NCBI GenBank assembly: GCA_027082925.1
Contig: JALWTD010000018.1
Span: 248,001 to 312,000 of the forward strand
Direction: 5' to 3'
From: Flavobacteriaceae bacterium
GTDB taxonomy: Bacteria > Bacteroidota > Bacteroidia > Flavobacteriales > Flavobacteriaceae
DNA: 64,000 nt
Position 1 is the stretch's first letter. Each line of letters begins with the position of its first letter. Shown in pieces: positions 9,387 to 18,323 of the stretch. The notes under the pieces are model-generated. The model had not been told where the DNA came from and did not search any database. It worked only from the letters and a program-made list of their open reading frames with translations. Made by a program: the position numbers and the translations under genes.

Positions 9387-10577
9387 ATGAAAAAAATCCT
9401 TAAAAATATTGAAGGTGATAGAGCCATTTGGGCAATTGTTACAGTATTGGCAATAATGTCATTTATGCCGGTATACAGTGCAAGTACCAATTTGGTTTAT
9501 GTTGTTAATATGGGTACACCATCGTATCACTTATTCAAACATTTTGTTTTATTGTTTTTAGGGTTTTTAATTATTTACGCAGTTCATAAAATACCGTATA
9601 AATATTTTAGTAGCGGATCGGTGTTAATGCTTCCGCTAGTTGTGGTGCTCCTCATTTTTACACTAACACAAGGCACTACAATTGGAGGTGCAAATGCAAG
9701 TAGATGGATAAAAATACCAATTATTGGTGTTGGCTTTCAAACATCAACTTTAGCAGGTGTGGTGTTAATGATTTATGTGGCGAGGTATTTAGCAAAAAAC
9801 AAAGAGAAAAAAATTATTTTCAAAGAGAGTATATTGCAGTTATGGGCTCCTGTAGCACTTATTTTAGCACTTATTTTACCGGCTAACTTTTCAACTACTG
9901 CAATTATTTTTTCAATGATATTGTTGGTAACCTTTATAGGAGGTTATCCATTAAAATATATAGCATCTGTTGTGGGGATGGGTGTTTTATTACTAGCGTT
10001 ATTTGTGCTTACAGCAAAAGCATTTCCAGGGTTAGTACCTAATAGAGTTGATACTTGGATAAGTAGAGTAGAAAGTTTTTCTAGTGGAGATACCGAAGAA
10101 GGATATCAAGTTACAAAGGCAAAAATAGCCATTGCCAGTGGAGGTATAAAAGGAAGAGGACCGGGAAAAAGCATTCAAAAAAACTTTTTACCACAATCGT
10201 CATCCGATTTCATTTTTGCCATTATTGTTGAAGAGTACGGTTTAATAGGTGCAATATTGGTAATGACAGCCTATTTCTTCTTGCTGTTAAGAATTATGAT
10301 AGCAGCAAAAAAAGCAACTAGTATTTTTGCAACCCTTTTAATTATTGGTGTAGGTCTTCCAATCATCTTTCAAGCAATTATAAATATGGCTGTTGCAGTG
10401 CATCTATTTCCGGTTACCGGACAAACACTGCCTTTAATAAGTAGCGGAGGAACATCTATTTGGATGACGTGTTTCTCAATAGGAATTATTTTGAGTGTTA
10501 CGGCAAATAGAGAAAATAGTGTCGAAGATAGTAGTAATGATAACCCTTTAGAAATTTTGCATGAAACAGTCGGTTAA
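9387..10577 (+). CDS. ftsW: Septal peptidoglycan glycosyltransferase FtsW (SEDS)
   Basis: SEDS polymerase that works with FtsI at the septum. It has around ten membrane segments over 396 aa. Family signatures include [13 protein letters not shown], the [13 protein letters not shown] stretch near residue 280 and the C-terminal [15 protein letters not shown] second SEDS protein (RodA) is encoded at 38827-40101; assignment as FtsW follows from its place in the dcw cluster and its pairing with FtsI. It overlaps murG by 17 nt. Confidence 0.94.
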   Translation: MKKILKNIEGDRAIWAIVTVLAIMSFMPVYSASTNLVYVVNMGTPSYHLFKHFVLLFLGFLIIYAVHKIPYKYFSSGSVLMLPLVVVLLIFTLTQGTTIGGANASRWIKIPIIGVGFQTSTLAGVVLMIYVARYLAKNKEKKIIFKESILQLWAPVALILALILPANFSTTAIIFSMILLVTFIGGYPLKYIASVVGMGVLLLALFVLTAKAFPGLVPNRVDTWISRVESFSSGDTEEGYQVTKAKIAIASGGIKGRGPGKSIQKNFLPQSSSDFIFAIIVEEYGLIGAILVMTAYFFLLLRIMIAAKKATSIFATLLIIGVGLPIIFQAIINMAVAVHLFPVTGQTLPLISSGGTSIWMTCFSIGIILSVTANRENSVEDSSNDNPLEILHETVG

Positions 10578-11655
10578 CATCATATTAAGCGGAGGTGGAA
10601 CAGGAGGTCATATATTTCCTGCTATTTCTATCGCAAATGAGTTAAAAGCATTGTACCCTTATGCGAATATCTTATTTGTAGGGGCGTCAGATAAAATTGA
10701 AATGGAAAAGGTGCCTCAAGCAGGTTATAAAATTAAAGGATTATGGATTTCAGGAATCCAGCGGAAATTAACGCTTTCTAATTTAATTTTCCCTTTAAAG
10801 TTAATAAACAGTTTATTTAAAGCTTATATGATTATTAAAAAATTTAAGCCAACTATTGTAATTGGAACGGGAGGATTTGCTAGCGGACCTACGTTATTTG
10901 TTGCTAATAAAATGGGAATAAAAACAATTATTCAAGAGCAAAACTCGTATCCGGGCATTACCAACAAACTACTTGCTAAAAACGCATCAAAAATATGTGT
11001 TGCTTATAGTGGGTTAGAACGCTTTTTTCCTGAAGACAAAATTAAAATAACCGGAAATCCGGTACGACAAGATTTATTAAATATTACTTCAAAAAGAGAA
11101 GAAGCTCAAGCTTTTTTTAAGCTAAATAACGCTAAAAAAACACTGGTTGTTTTAGGCGGAAGTTTGGGAGCTAGAGCCATAAACAACCTTTTAGAAAATA
11201 ATATAGAGTGGTTGGTTAAAAATCAAGTACAAGTTATTTGGCAAACCGGAAAACTGTATTACAACGAGTATAAAAAATATGATAGTATAGAAGGCGTTCA
11301 AACACATGCTTTTTTAAATAGCATGGATTTGGTTTATGCCGCTGCAGATTTTTTAATAAGTAGAGCAGGAGCAAGCTCTATATCAGAGTTATGCATTGTT
11401 GGTAAGCCGGTTATCTTTATTCCTTCTCCTAATGTAGCAGAAGACCATCAAACTAAAAATGCAATGTCGGTAGTGTCTAAAGGAGCCGCTATACTGTTAA
11501 AAGAAAAAGAACTTGACACGTTTAAAGATGTGTTTTTAGAACTATTAACAAGTAAAAAACAACAGGAATCTTTAAGTAAAAAAATAAAAGAATTGGCATT
11601 GCCAAACGCAACAAAAGACATTGTAAACGAAGTAAAAAAAATAATAAGTAATTAA
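10561..11655 (+). CDS. murG: UDP-GlcNAc transferase MurG (lipid II synthesis)
   Basis: GT28 glycosyltransferase at the inner face of the membrane that adds GlcNAc to lipid I to make lipid II. The N-terminal [11 protein letters not shown] (residues 11-21) and the later [17 protein letters not shown] and [12 protein letters not shown] motifs are diagnostic. The length is 364 aa. The start overlaps the ftsW 3' end, and the gene is followed 2 nt later by murC. Confidence 0.96.
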   Translation: MKQSVNIILSGGGTGGHIFPAISIANELKALYPYANILFVGASDKIEMEKVPQAGYKIKGLWISGIQRKLTLSNLIFPLKLINSLFKAYMIIKKFKPTIVIGTGGFASGPTLFVANKMGIKTIIQEQNSYPGITNKLLAKNASKICVAYSGLERFFPEDKIKITGNPVRQDLLNITSKREEAQAFFKLNNAKKTLVVLGGSLGARAINNLLENNIEWLVKNQVQVIWQTGKLYYNEYKKYDSIEGVQTHAFLNSMDLVYAAADFLISRAGASSISELCIVGKPVIFIPSPNVAEDHQTKNAMSVVSKGAAILLKEKELDTFKDVFLELLTSKKQQESLSKKIKELALPNATKDIVNEVKKIISN

Positions 11656-11657
11656 TT

Positions 11658-13004
11658 TTGAATCTAGCAAACATACATAACGTTTATTTTATTGGTATTG
11701 GAGGTATCGGTATGAGCGCAATTGCCAACTACTTTAAAAGTAGTGGTAAAAATGTAGCAGGTTATGATAAAACAGCTACAAACATTACAGATTCACTTCA
11801 GCAAATGGGAATAGATATTCACTTTGAAGATAATGTAGCATTTATTCCTGAAGCATATAAAAATAAAGAAAATGTTGCGGTAATTTATACGCCGGCCATA
11901 CCAAAAAGTCATAACGAGTATAACTATTTTCTAAAGCACCAATTTACGGTATTAAAACGTGCCGAAATGCTAGCCGAGATTACGAAAGATTCTTTTTGTT
12001 TAGCGATAGCAGGCACTCATGGAAAAACCACTACCTCTGCTATTTTAGGGCATATTTTAAAAGAAGCAACCGTAAACGCAACAGCATTTTTAGGAGGAAT
12101 TGCAGAAAACTACAATTCAAATCTAATATTGGGAGGTACTGAAGTTACTATTGTAGAAGCTGATGAATTTGACAGGTCGTTTTTGAAGCTATCTCCAAAT
12201 ATAGCGTGTATAACTTCTATAGATGCAGATCATCTCGATATTTATGAAGATCAAGCTGTTTTTGAAGCCTCATTTACCGATTTTGCTTCAAACGTTTCAG
12301 ACACCCTAATTGTTAGAAAAAATATTCCAATTAAAGGAATTACTTACGGAATAAATGAACAAGCAGATTTTGACGCAAAAAATATTAGAATAAAAAACGG
12401 GACTTATATTTTTGATGTAAATACACCTTCAGAAGAGATTAAAAACATCACAATAAGTTTACCGGGAAAACATAATGTGCTAAATACGGTGGCAGCTTTA
12501 GCAATGGCGAATAAGTACGGAGTATCACTCCAAACCATTGCTAAAGCTTTACTAACATTTAAAGGAATTCAACGCCGCTTTTCGTACAAAATAAATACTG
12601 AAAATTTAGTTTTAATAGATGATTATGCTCATCACCCTACCGAAATAAACGCATTGATAAGCTCGGTAAAAGAAATGTATCCTGCTAAAAAAGTGTTGGG
12701 TATTTTTCAACCTCATTTATATACCAGAACAAGAGATTTTGCAGATGATTTTGCGAAAGAATTATCGCAGTTTAACGAATTGTTGTTGCTAGATATCTAT
12801 CCGGCAAGAGAGTTGCCAATTAAAGGAATCACATCAAGTTGGTTGTTAAATAAAATTAAAATTCAAAACAAGAAAGTGGTATCAAAAGAAACACTACTTC
12901 AAAATATATTAAAATCAGAAGCACAAATTATAGTCATGTTTGGCGCTGGAGATATTGGAAATTTAGTAAGTGAAATTAAAAAAGGATTGACAGTTGAAAA
13001 TTAA
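11658..13004 (+). CDS. murC: UDP-MurNAc:L-alanine ligase MurC
   Basis: First Mur ligase of the pathway. It shows GIGGIGMSAIA near the N-terminus, the ATP loop GTHGKTTTSA near residue 119, VEADEFDRSF and DDYAHHPTEI. The 448-aa length is typical. The start is TTG at 11658, 2 nt after murG; the encoded NLANIHNVYFIGIGGIG aligns well with family N-termini and no nearer ATG exists. No murB or ddl follows, in contrast to many proteobacterial clusters. Confidence 0.95.
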   Translation: MNLANIHNVYFIGIGGIGMSAIANYFKSSGKNVAGYDKTATNITDSLQQMGIDIHFEDNVAFIPEAYKNKENVAVIYTPAIPKSHNEYNYFLKHQFTVLKRAEMLAEITKDSFCLAIAGTHGKTTTSAILGHILKEATVNATAFLGGIAENYNSNLILGGTEVTIVEADEFDRSFLKLSPNIACITSIDADHLDIYEDQAVFEASFTDFASNVSDTLIVRKNIPIKGITYGINEQADFDAKNIRIKNGTYIFDVNTPSEEIKNITISLPGKHNVLNTVAALAMANKYGVSLQTIAKALLTFKGIQRRFSYKINTENLVLIDDYAHHPTEINALISSVKEMYPAKKVLGIFQPHLYTRTRDFADDFAKELSQFNELLLLDIYPARELPIKGITSSWLLNKIKIQNKKVVSKETLLQNILKSEAQIIVMFGAGDIGNLVSEIKKGLTVEN

Positions 13005-13716
13005 TTGGAAATATATAAAAGGGATATTGCTATTTGCTTTAATCGTGTTTTTGTACGGTTTTTCTCATGTGAGAAACAGTAAGCAAAAAGTACGCAAAAT
13101 TGAAGTCGAATTTGAGGCGGGAAACAACCTTTTTATGGATATTCAAATGGTTAATAAATTGTTAATACAAAATAAAGAGACAGTTAAAAATCAAACAAAA
13201 TCTGTTATAGATTTACATAAATTAGAGTCACATGTGCGCGCTCACCCTATGGTTGAAAATGCAACGGTATTTTTAACAATAGACGGAGTGTTAAAAGCAA
13301 AAGTAAAGCAACGAACACCTGTGGCAAGAGTTTATGCTAACGGTGATAGTTACTATATTGATAGACAGGCTAAAACAATGCCATTGTCAAAAAAATATGC
13401 AGCAAGAGTACTCTTAATTTCGGGCAATGTTGAAGCAAAAGACAGTATTGAAATTTACAAATTAGCAACAACAATTTTGAACGACGCTTTTTTAAAAAAG
13501 CAAATTATTGGCGCTGTAAAAACGCCGAAGAATGAGTTTGTTTTAAGCACAAGAGTGGGCGAACAAAAAATAATTTTAGGGAATTTAGAAAATTTGTCAC
13601 AAAAATTAAAAAACCTAAAAGCATTTTATAAAAAAACAGTGGTTGATAAAACCATAGACAAATACAGAGCGATTAATTTAAAATACACCAACCAGGTTGT
13701 GTGCACAAAAAAATAG
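12994..13716 (+). CDS. ftsQ: Cell division protein FtsQ/DivIB
   Basis: Bitopic divisome protein of 240 aa with a short cytoplasmic tail, one membrane segment (GILLFALIVFLYGFSHV, residues 10-26), a POTRA-like region (VRKIEVEFEAGNNLF onwards) and a periplasmic beta domain. It connects the early ring (FtsA/FtsZ) with FtsL/FtsW/FtsI. The TTG start at 12994 lies inside the end of murC (11-nt overlap). Sequence conservation in this family is low, so position between murC and ftsA carries much of the weight. Confidence 0.88.
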   Translation: MKINWKYIKGILLFALIVFLYGFSHVRNSKQKVRKIEVEFEAGNNLFMDIQMVNKLLIQNKETVKNQTKSVIDLHKLESHVRAHPMVENATVFLTIDGVLKAKVKQRTPVARVYANGDSYYIDRQAKTMPLSKKYAARVLLISGNVEAKDSIEIYKLATTILNDAFLKKQIIGAVKTPKNEFVLSTRVGEQKIILGNLENLSQKLKNLKAFYKKTVVDKTIDKYRAINLKYTNQVVCTKK

Positions 13717-13719
13717 AAT

Positions 13720-15042
13720 ATGGAACACAATGATATTTCAGTAGGATTAGACATAGGAACAACTAAAATTGTTGCTATGATTGGTCGTAAAAATGAATAT
13801 GGAAAAATAGAGTTACTGGGAACCGGTAAGGCTAAAAGTTTAGGTGTTCACAGAGGTGTTGTTAATAATATTACACAAACAATTCAATCAATTCAAGCAG
13901 CCGTTGATGAGGCAATTGCAGTTTCAGGAATAAAAATTACCGAAGCCGTTGTTGGAATTGCTGGACAACATATACGAAGTTTACAACACAGTGATTATAT
14001 TACCAGACCTAATTCTGAAGAAGTAATAAGCGACGATGATTTAGAAAAATTAGAGCAGCAGGTATATAAATTGGTAATGCTTCCGGGTGAAGAAATTATA
14101 CATGTATTACCTCAAGAATTTAAGGTTGATGGTCAAGCTGAAATTACAGAACCTGTTGGAATGTACGGAGGACGATTGGAAGCCAATTTTCATGTAGTTG
14201 TAGGACAAGTATCTTCTATCAAAAATATTGGTAGGTGTATAAAAAGCGCAGGATTAAAATTGGCAGGAATAACACTAGAACCGTTGGCTTCTGCCGAAGC
14301 AGTATTAAGTCATGAAGAAAAGGAAGCAGGCGTAGCTCTTATAGATATAGGAGGAGGCACCACAGATTTAGCCATTTTTAAGAACGGAATTATTCGTCAT
14401 ACCGCTGTTATTCCATTTGGAGGAAATGTAATTACAGAAGATATTAAAGAAGGATGTTCTATTATAGAGAAACAAGCAGAATTATTAAAAACAAAATTTG
14501 GTTCGGCTTGGCCTGGAGAAAATAAGGATAACGAAATTGTTTCTATTCCGGGGTTAAGAGGTCGAGATCCTAAAGAAATAACACTTAAAAACCTTTCAAA
14601 AATAATTCATGCACGTGTTGTAGAAATTATAGAGCAAGTATTTATTGAAATTAAAAACTATGGACACGAAGAGCCTAAGAAAAAATTAATTGCCGGAATT
14701 GTACTAACCGGAGGAGGTGCACAGCTAAAGCATTTAAAACAGTTAGTAGAGTATATTACAGGAATGGATACCAGAATTGGTTATCCGAATGAAAATTTAG
14801 CCGGAGACTCAGACGAAAATTTGTCAAGTCCCCAATATGCAACGGCAGTAGGTTTACTTATGAATGGCTTAAACAAGATTGAGAAAAATAAAATAAACAA
14901 TCAAGAAAACAATCAAGAACCCGAAGATTCTTCTGAACAGCTGGAAGAAACAGCCGCTGTAAAAGAAGAAAAACCACCTAAAAAATCCATTTTTGAAGTA
15001 TGGACAGAAAAGTTTAAAGATTTTTTAGATAATGCAGAGTAA
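13720..15042 (+). CDS. ftsA: Cell division protein FtsA
   Basis: Actin-like ATPase that tethers FtsZ to the membrane. The phosphate-1 motif VGLDIGTTKIVAMIG is near residue 8, phosphate-2 is IDIGGGTTDLAIF near residue 207, and the adenosine motif GIVLTGGGAQL is near residue 325. After about residue 390 there is an acidic, Glu/Asn-rich linker, and the protein ends in a short segment (IFEVWTEKFKDFLDN) that could form the amphipathic membrane-targeting helix. The length is 440 aa. It begins 3 nt after ftsQ. Confidence 0.95.
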   Translation: MEHNDISVGLDIGTTKIVAMIGRKNEYGKIELLGTGKAKSLGVHRGVVNNITQTIQSIQAAVDEAIAVSGIKITEAVVGIAGQHIRSLQHSDYITRPNSEEVISDDDLEKLEQQVYKLVMLPGEEIIHVLPQEFKVDGQAEITEPVGMYGGRLEANFHVVVGQVSSIKNIGRCIKSAGLKLAGITLEPLASAEAVLSHEEKEAGVALIDIGGGTTDLAIFKNGIIRHTAVIPFGGNVITEDIKEGCSIIEKQAELLKTKFGSAWPGENKDNEIVSIPGLRGRDPKEITLKNLSKIIHARVVEIIEQVFIEIKNYGHEEPKKKLIAGIVLTGGGAQLKHLKQLVEYITGMDTRIGYPNENLAGDSDENLSSPQYATAVGLLMNGLNKIEKNKINNQENNQEPEDSSEQLEETAAVKEEKPPKKSIFEVWTEKFKDFLDNAE

Positions 15043-15093
15043 GAGAAAGACAAGAGAATAAATAAAAAGAAAAAGACAATAAAATAATATATT

Positions 15094-17010
15094 ATGAGCA
15101 GTTCAGATTTTAATAACATTTCATTTGATTTACCAAAAAACCAGTCTAACGTAATTAAAGTTATAGGAGTTGGAGGAGGCGGTAGCAATGCCGTTAACCA
15201 TATGTACGTTCAAGGTATTAAAGGAGTAGATTTTATTGTGTGTAATACAGATGCTCAAGCACTTCAAAATAGTCCAATACCAACAAAAATTCAATTAGGA
15301 GTATCGTTAACCGAAGGGCTGGGAGCCGGAGCAAATCCTGATGTTGGAGAACAAGCTGCCCTTGAAAATATTCAAGAAATTAAAGAGATGTTATCTACCA
15401 ATTCTAAAATGGTTTTTATTACCGTTGGAATGGGTGGAGGTACCGGTACAGGAGCGGCTCCAATTATAGCTAAGGTTGCTAGAGAATTGGATTTACTTAC
15501 CATAGGTATTGTAACTGTTCCGTTTAGTTTTGAAGGTAAAATGAGAAATGAACAAGCTCAAAAAGGTGTCGAAAAGCTGAGAGAATATGTAGACTCTTTA
15601 ATTGTAATAAACAATAATAAACTTAGAGATGTGTACGGAAACCTCGGATTTAAATCGGGGTTCTCAAAAGCCGATGAGGTACTATCTACCGCTGCTCGTG
15701 GTATAGCCGAAGTAATTACACATCATTACACCCAAAATATTGACCTTAGAGATGCTAAAACAGTATTGGCAAATAGTGGTACTGCAATTATGGGATCGGC
15801 AACAGGTTCTGGAGCAAACAGATCTGAAGAAGCGGTGTCAAAAGCATTAGATTCACCACTTTTAAATGATAATAAAATAACCGGAGCTAAAGACGTATTA
15901 CTACTTATTGTTTCCGGTACCGAAGAAATTACTATTGATGAAATAGGTGAGATAAACGATTATATTCAGCGTCAGGCCAAATCAAATGTAAACATTATTA
16001 TGGGTGTTGGAGAAGATGAATCTCTAGGAAATGCCATATCGGTTACAGTAATTGCAACAGGGTTTACAAAAGATCAACAACAACAAATATCAGACGTTGA
16101 GCCTAAAGTAATTATTCATACCCTTGACGATGAACAAGAGGCTACTTTTGATTTTTCAGAAAAAACAATGGTTGATACTTCAGTACCAGCTACAGAAAAG
16201 CCTATTTCTGAAACAGCAACAACCAATAAAATTGTATATAATTTAGAAGATGAAGAAGAGGTAGTAGAGGAAGAAATAGATTTAATTCCATCGGCAGAAT
16301 TTATTAATAATATTGAAGTTGTGTACGAAGAAGTAGCTGTAGATAAAATAGATGACTTTGTAATAACACCGGTTTCTCAATTTTCTGAAGAAAAAGAAGA
16401 TACAACCACAAAAGAAGAAGTAGAAGAGAAGCAAATATCACTCACATTTGATTTGCCTATTGCAGAAATAAAAACACCTCCTAGCAACCCAAAAACTTCA
16501 GTTAATGAGATTGAGGTGGTAGATCATCAAGTTGTAAATCCTGTTAAAAAAGTAGCAGAGGAAGTTTACTTTTCGCTTGAAGACTATACCGAGTTAGAAG
16601 AAAATTTAGCCAATGCAAAAAACAATCAGGATACTAAAACAGAAGCAATCCCTGAAGATGATGAGTTAAACCTAACACTTAAATCAGTGCCGGAAATGGC
16701 TATTAACGATTGTGAAGTTATAGATCATAAAGAAATTTCTCCACTAGACTTAACCATTTCAGAATTGCAAAAACGAGCTGCTGACCGCAGAGCAAAAATG
16801 AATCAGTTTAACCATAAGTTTATGTCTAAATTGAATAAAAATATTGATGAGATAGAAAAAGAACCAGCTTATAAAAGAATGGGAGTTGAACTAGAAGAAA
16901 CATCACATTCGTCAGAAATCACACAATCAAGAACCTCGTTAAAAATTGATGATAATGATGATATTCAGTTTAAATCTAATAATTCATTCTTGCATGACAA
17001 CGTAGATTAA
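15094..17010 (+). CDS. ftsZ: Cell division GTPase FtsZ with long C-terminal extension
   Basis: Tubulin-like GTPase that forms the division ring. The GTPase core is complete: VIGVGGGGSNAVNHM, the tubulin signature GGGTGTGAAP near residue 110 and NNNKLRDVYG. The core ends near residue 330; the remaining 300 or so residues are very acidic and low in complexity, then turn basic around LQKRAADRRAKMNQF. At 638 aa it is much longer than E. coli FtsZ (383 aa) but in line with other flavobacterial FtsZ proteins. It is the last gene of the cluster and is followed by a terminator. Confidence 0.95.
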   Translation: MSSSDFNNISFDLPKNQSNVIKVIGVGGGGSNAVNHMYVQGIKGVDFIVCNTDAQALQNSPIPTKIQLGVSLTEGLGAGANPDVGEQAALENIQEIKEMLSTNSKMVFITVGMGGGTGTGAAPIIAKVARELDLLTIGIVTVPFSFEGKMRNEQAQKGVEKLREYVDSLIVINNNKLRDVYGNLGFKSGFSKADEVLSTAARGIAEVITHHYTQNIDLRDAKTVLANSGTAIMGSATGSGANRSEEAVSKALDSPLLNDNKITGAKDVLLLIVSGTEEITIDEIGEINDYIQRQAKSNVNIIMGVGEDESLGNAISVTVIATGFTKDQQQQISDVEPKVIIHTLDDEQEATFDFSEKTMVDTSVPATEKPISETATTNKIVYNLEDEEEVVEEEIDLIPSAEFINNIEVVYEEVAVDKIDDFVITPVSQFSEEKEDTTTKEEVEEKQISLTFDLPIAEIKTPPSNPKTSVNEIEVVDHQVVNPVKKVAEEVYFSLEDYTELEENLANAKNNQDTKTEAIPEDDELNLTLKSVPEMAINDCEVIDHKEISPLDLTISELQKRAADRRAKMNQFNHKFMSKLNKNIDEIEKEPAYKRMGVELEETSHSSEITQSRTSLKIDDNDDIQFKSNNSFLHDNVD

Positions 17011-17057
17011 AATATTGCCCAGAGACGATAACCCTAGACTAATTTTCTAAGTTTTAG

Positions 17058-17105
17058 CTCGAAAATCTTCATCTAAATTTGAAGTTTTTCGAGTTCTTTT
17101 TTTTT
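17058..17105 (+). terminator. Terminator of the dcw cluster
   Basis: Inverted repeat 17058-17070/17081-17093 (CTCGAAAATCTTC and GAAGTTTTTCGAG, one mismatch) with a 10-nt loop, followed by a T-rich run. It lies 47 nt after the ftsZ stop. Confidence 0.8.
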
Positions 17106-17112
17106 ATCTTCG
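17105..17112 (+). promoter_or_regulatory. Possible -7 box of the yqeY-tRNA-Arg unit
   Basis: TATCTTCG matches TAnnTTTG at all but one base. A TTTG at 17078-17081 could serve as -33 (23-nt spacing), inside the ftsZ terminator. A start here fits the ATG at 17133 and would exclude the longer upstream reading frame. Confidence 0.4.
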
Positions 17113-17132
17113 CAGTTATAAAATATACGACT

Positions 17133-17582
17133 ATGAGTTTACAGCAAAAAATAATGGTAAAAATGAAAGAAGCTATGAAATCTAAAGATAAAGTAGCGTT
17201 AGAATCATTAAGAGCAATTAAGTCTGAAATATTATTGGCACAAACTAAAAGTGGAGCAGCAGAAGGATTAACAGAAGATGAAGAAATAAAGCTACTACAA
17301 AAGCTTGTAAAGCAGCGAAAAGACAGCGCAGCTTTGTATAAAGAGCAAGGTAGAGAAGATTTAGCAGCACCCGAATTGGCACAGGTTGAAGTTATTGCTC
17401 AGTTTTTACCAGAACAAATAAGTGAAGATGAACTTAAAAAAGTGGTAACAGATATTATTGCTACCGTGGGAGCAACATCTATGAAAGATATGGGGAAAGT
17501 AATGGGAATGGCTTCTAAACAATTAGCAGGGAAAGCTGATGGAAAAGCAATTTCGGCTGTTGTAAAACAGCTTTTAGCATAA
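17133..17582 (+). CDS. GatB/YqeY domain protein
   Basis: Small protein of 149 aa corresponding to the free-standing YqeY domain, which is related to the tRNA-binding tail of the amidotransferase subunit GatB. Recognisable segments are ALESLRAIKSEI, KLVKQRKDSAALY and the C-terminal MGKVMGMASKQLAGKADGK. The exact reaction is unknown. I chose the ATG at 17133 (MSLQQKI); an upstream ATG at 17079 would add 18 mostly Phe/Ile residues encoded by the ftsZ terminator. A tRNA-Arg gene follows after 6 nt, so the two are probably transcribed together. Confidence 0.9.
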   Translation: MSLQQKIMVKMKEAMKSKDKVALESLRAIKSEILLAQTKSGAAEGLTEDEEIKLLQKLVKQRKDSAALYKEQGREDLAAPELAQVEVIAQFLPEQISEDELKKVVTDIIATVGATSMKDMGKVMGMASKQLAGKADGKAISAVVKQLLA

Positions 17583-17588
17583 ATTAAT

Positions 17589-17662
17589 GGCCGCGTAGTT
17601 CAACTGGATAGAATATCAGATTTCGGCTCTGAGGGTTGAGGGTTCGAATCCTTCCGCGGTCA
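17589..17662 (+). tRNA. tRNA-Arg (anticodon TCG)
   Basis: Cloverleaf of 74 nt including the discriminator A. The acceptor stem is GGCCGCG/CGCGGTC with one G-T pair. The anticodon stem TCAGA/TCTGA encloses the loop TTTCGGC, giving anticodon TCG, which reads CGA. The T-arm contains GGTTCGAATCC. CCA is not encoded. Only 6 nt separate it from the YqeY-like gene. Confidence 0.95.
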
Positions 17663-17686
17663 CAATTTACACTCGCAAAGAGTATT

Positions 17687-17720
17687 AAAACCACTTAAAT
17701 CCTAGGATTTAGGTGGTTTT
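17687..17720 (+). terminator. Terminator hairpin after tRNA-Arg
   Basis: A 16-bp inverted repeat, 17687-17702 and 17705-17720 (AAAACCACTTAAATCC and its complement with one G-T pair), with a 2-nt loop. It starts 24 nt after the tRNA. The right arm touches the stop of the convergent 133-aa gene, so it may stop transcription from both sides. Confidence 0.7.
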
Positions 17721-18121
17721 CAGGTTTTTATTCTAGGATCTATTTTACGTTCTTTTTCAAACATTTTAGTTTCATTGTGATATACGACTACAATTCTATT
17801 TTGCTTTAGTTTATGTATTAAAAAAGTAGTAAGTAATTCTATCTCTTTTTTAAATGTAGCTTCTTCTAAAGGGAATTTAGGATAGTTGATAAACGTTAGT
17901 TTAAAATGAGGTTCTACTTGCCCACTCAATACAATGTCACATTCAGAAATGCAGACGCTTAAATAAACGTTCCTTTCATCAATTTGTTTTTTTTGAAATG
18001 TTTGAAGTAGTTTAACAAGGGTTTCTTTAGAGTAAAGGTGTGTTTTTGAGTAACCAAATTGGCGGCCAATAGTAATTACGGCACTTAAATTTGGTACTTT
18101 TTGCGTGTGTACTGTTTCCAT
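17720..18121 (-). CDS. Protein of unknown function (133 aa)
   Basis: I do not recognise this family. It is 133 aa, without signal peptide or membrane segment, and appears soluble. It begins METVHTQKVPNLSAVITIG and alternates short beta-like stretches (VYLSVCISECDIVLSG, FKLTFINYPKF) with a helical section (FKKEIELLTTFLIHKLKQ), ending in a charged tail. It is preceded by an unusually long leader with competing hairpins (18122-18275), so its expression may be controlled at the RNA level. The neighbour upstream on the same strand is modC, 202 nt away; no link to molybdate can be shown. Confidence 0.7.
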   Translation of the reverse strand: METVHTQKVPNLSAVITIGRQFGYSKTHLYSKETLVKLLQTFQKKQIDERNVYLSVCISECDIVLSGQVEPHFKLTFINYPKFPLEEATFKKEIELLTTFLIHKLKQNRIVVVYHNETKMFEKERKIDPRIKT

Positions 18122-18261
18122 AATAATAACTATTAATAATTAAGGTTACACCGAGCAGTAAAAAAAGTGATTGTTCAACACTTTTGAGCGATTGCTCCAC
18201 ATACTAAACCACCGTGTCGTGAACTAGATCGGTTGGTACCCTGTTAAGGATTCTCGATGTA
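18122..18261 (-). ncRNA. Candidate structured leader RNA of the 133-aa gene
   Basis: About 140 nt of leader is predicted between the TATATTTG box and the ATG at 18121. On the minus strand it contains: a 7-bp stem with one bulge (18230-18237 with 18208-18214); a short hairpin GAGC/GCTC (18194-18197 with 18186-18189); a longer pairing using the same GAGC (18193-18197 with 18153-18157) plus AACC/GGTT (18207-18210 with 18144-18147); and a hairpin AAAAGTG/CACTTTT (18179-18185 with 18163-18169) followed by T residues. Several of these are mutually exclusive, as in a switch. It matches no riboswitch class that I know. Confidence 0.4.
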
Positions 18262-18267
18262 TATATA

Positions 18268-18275
18268 CAAATATA
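18268..18275 (-). promoter_or_regulatory. -7 box before the structured leader
   Basis: TATATTTG on the minus strand is an exact TAnnTTTG match, 147 nt upstream of the ATG at 18121. It places a start near 18261. No TTG at the ideal -33 distance was found. Confidence 0.5.
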
Positions 18276-18323
18276 AAAAATTAAAACAACTTAAAAAGCC
18301 TAGCATTGGAAATACTACAATAA

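Noticed and set aside
9387-10577. FtsW called as a second RodA
   Set aside because: Both SEDS proteins are similar, but location with ftsI/murG against mreBCD/mrdA separates them.
17589-17720. tRNA-Arg as attachment site of an integrated element
   Set aside because: No repeat of the tRNA 3' end, no integrase and no foreign-looking genes follow; the region continues with core genes.
18141-18209. 18-codon leader peptide within the structured leader (ATGTGGAGC...)
   Set aside because: The frame has no run of regulatory codons and no visible ribosome binding context; structure seemed the better explanation.
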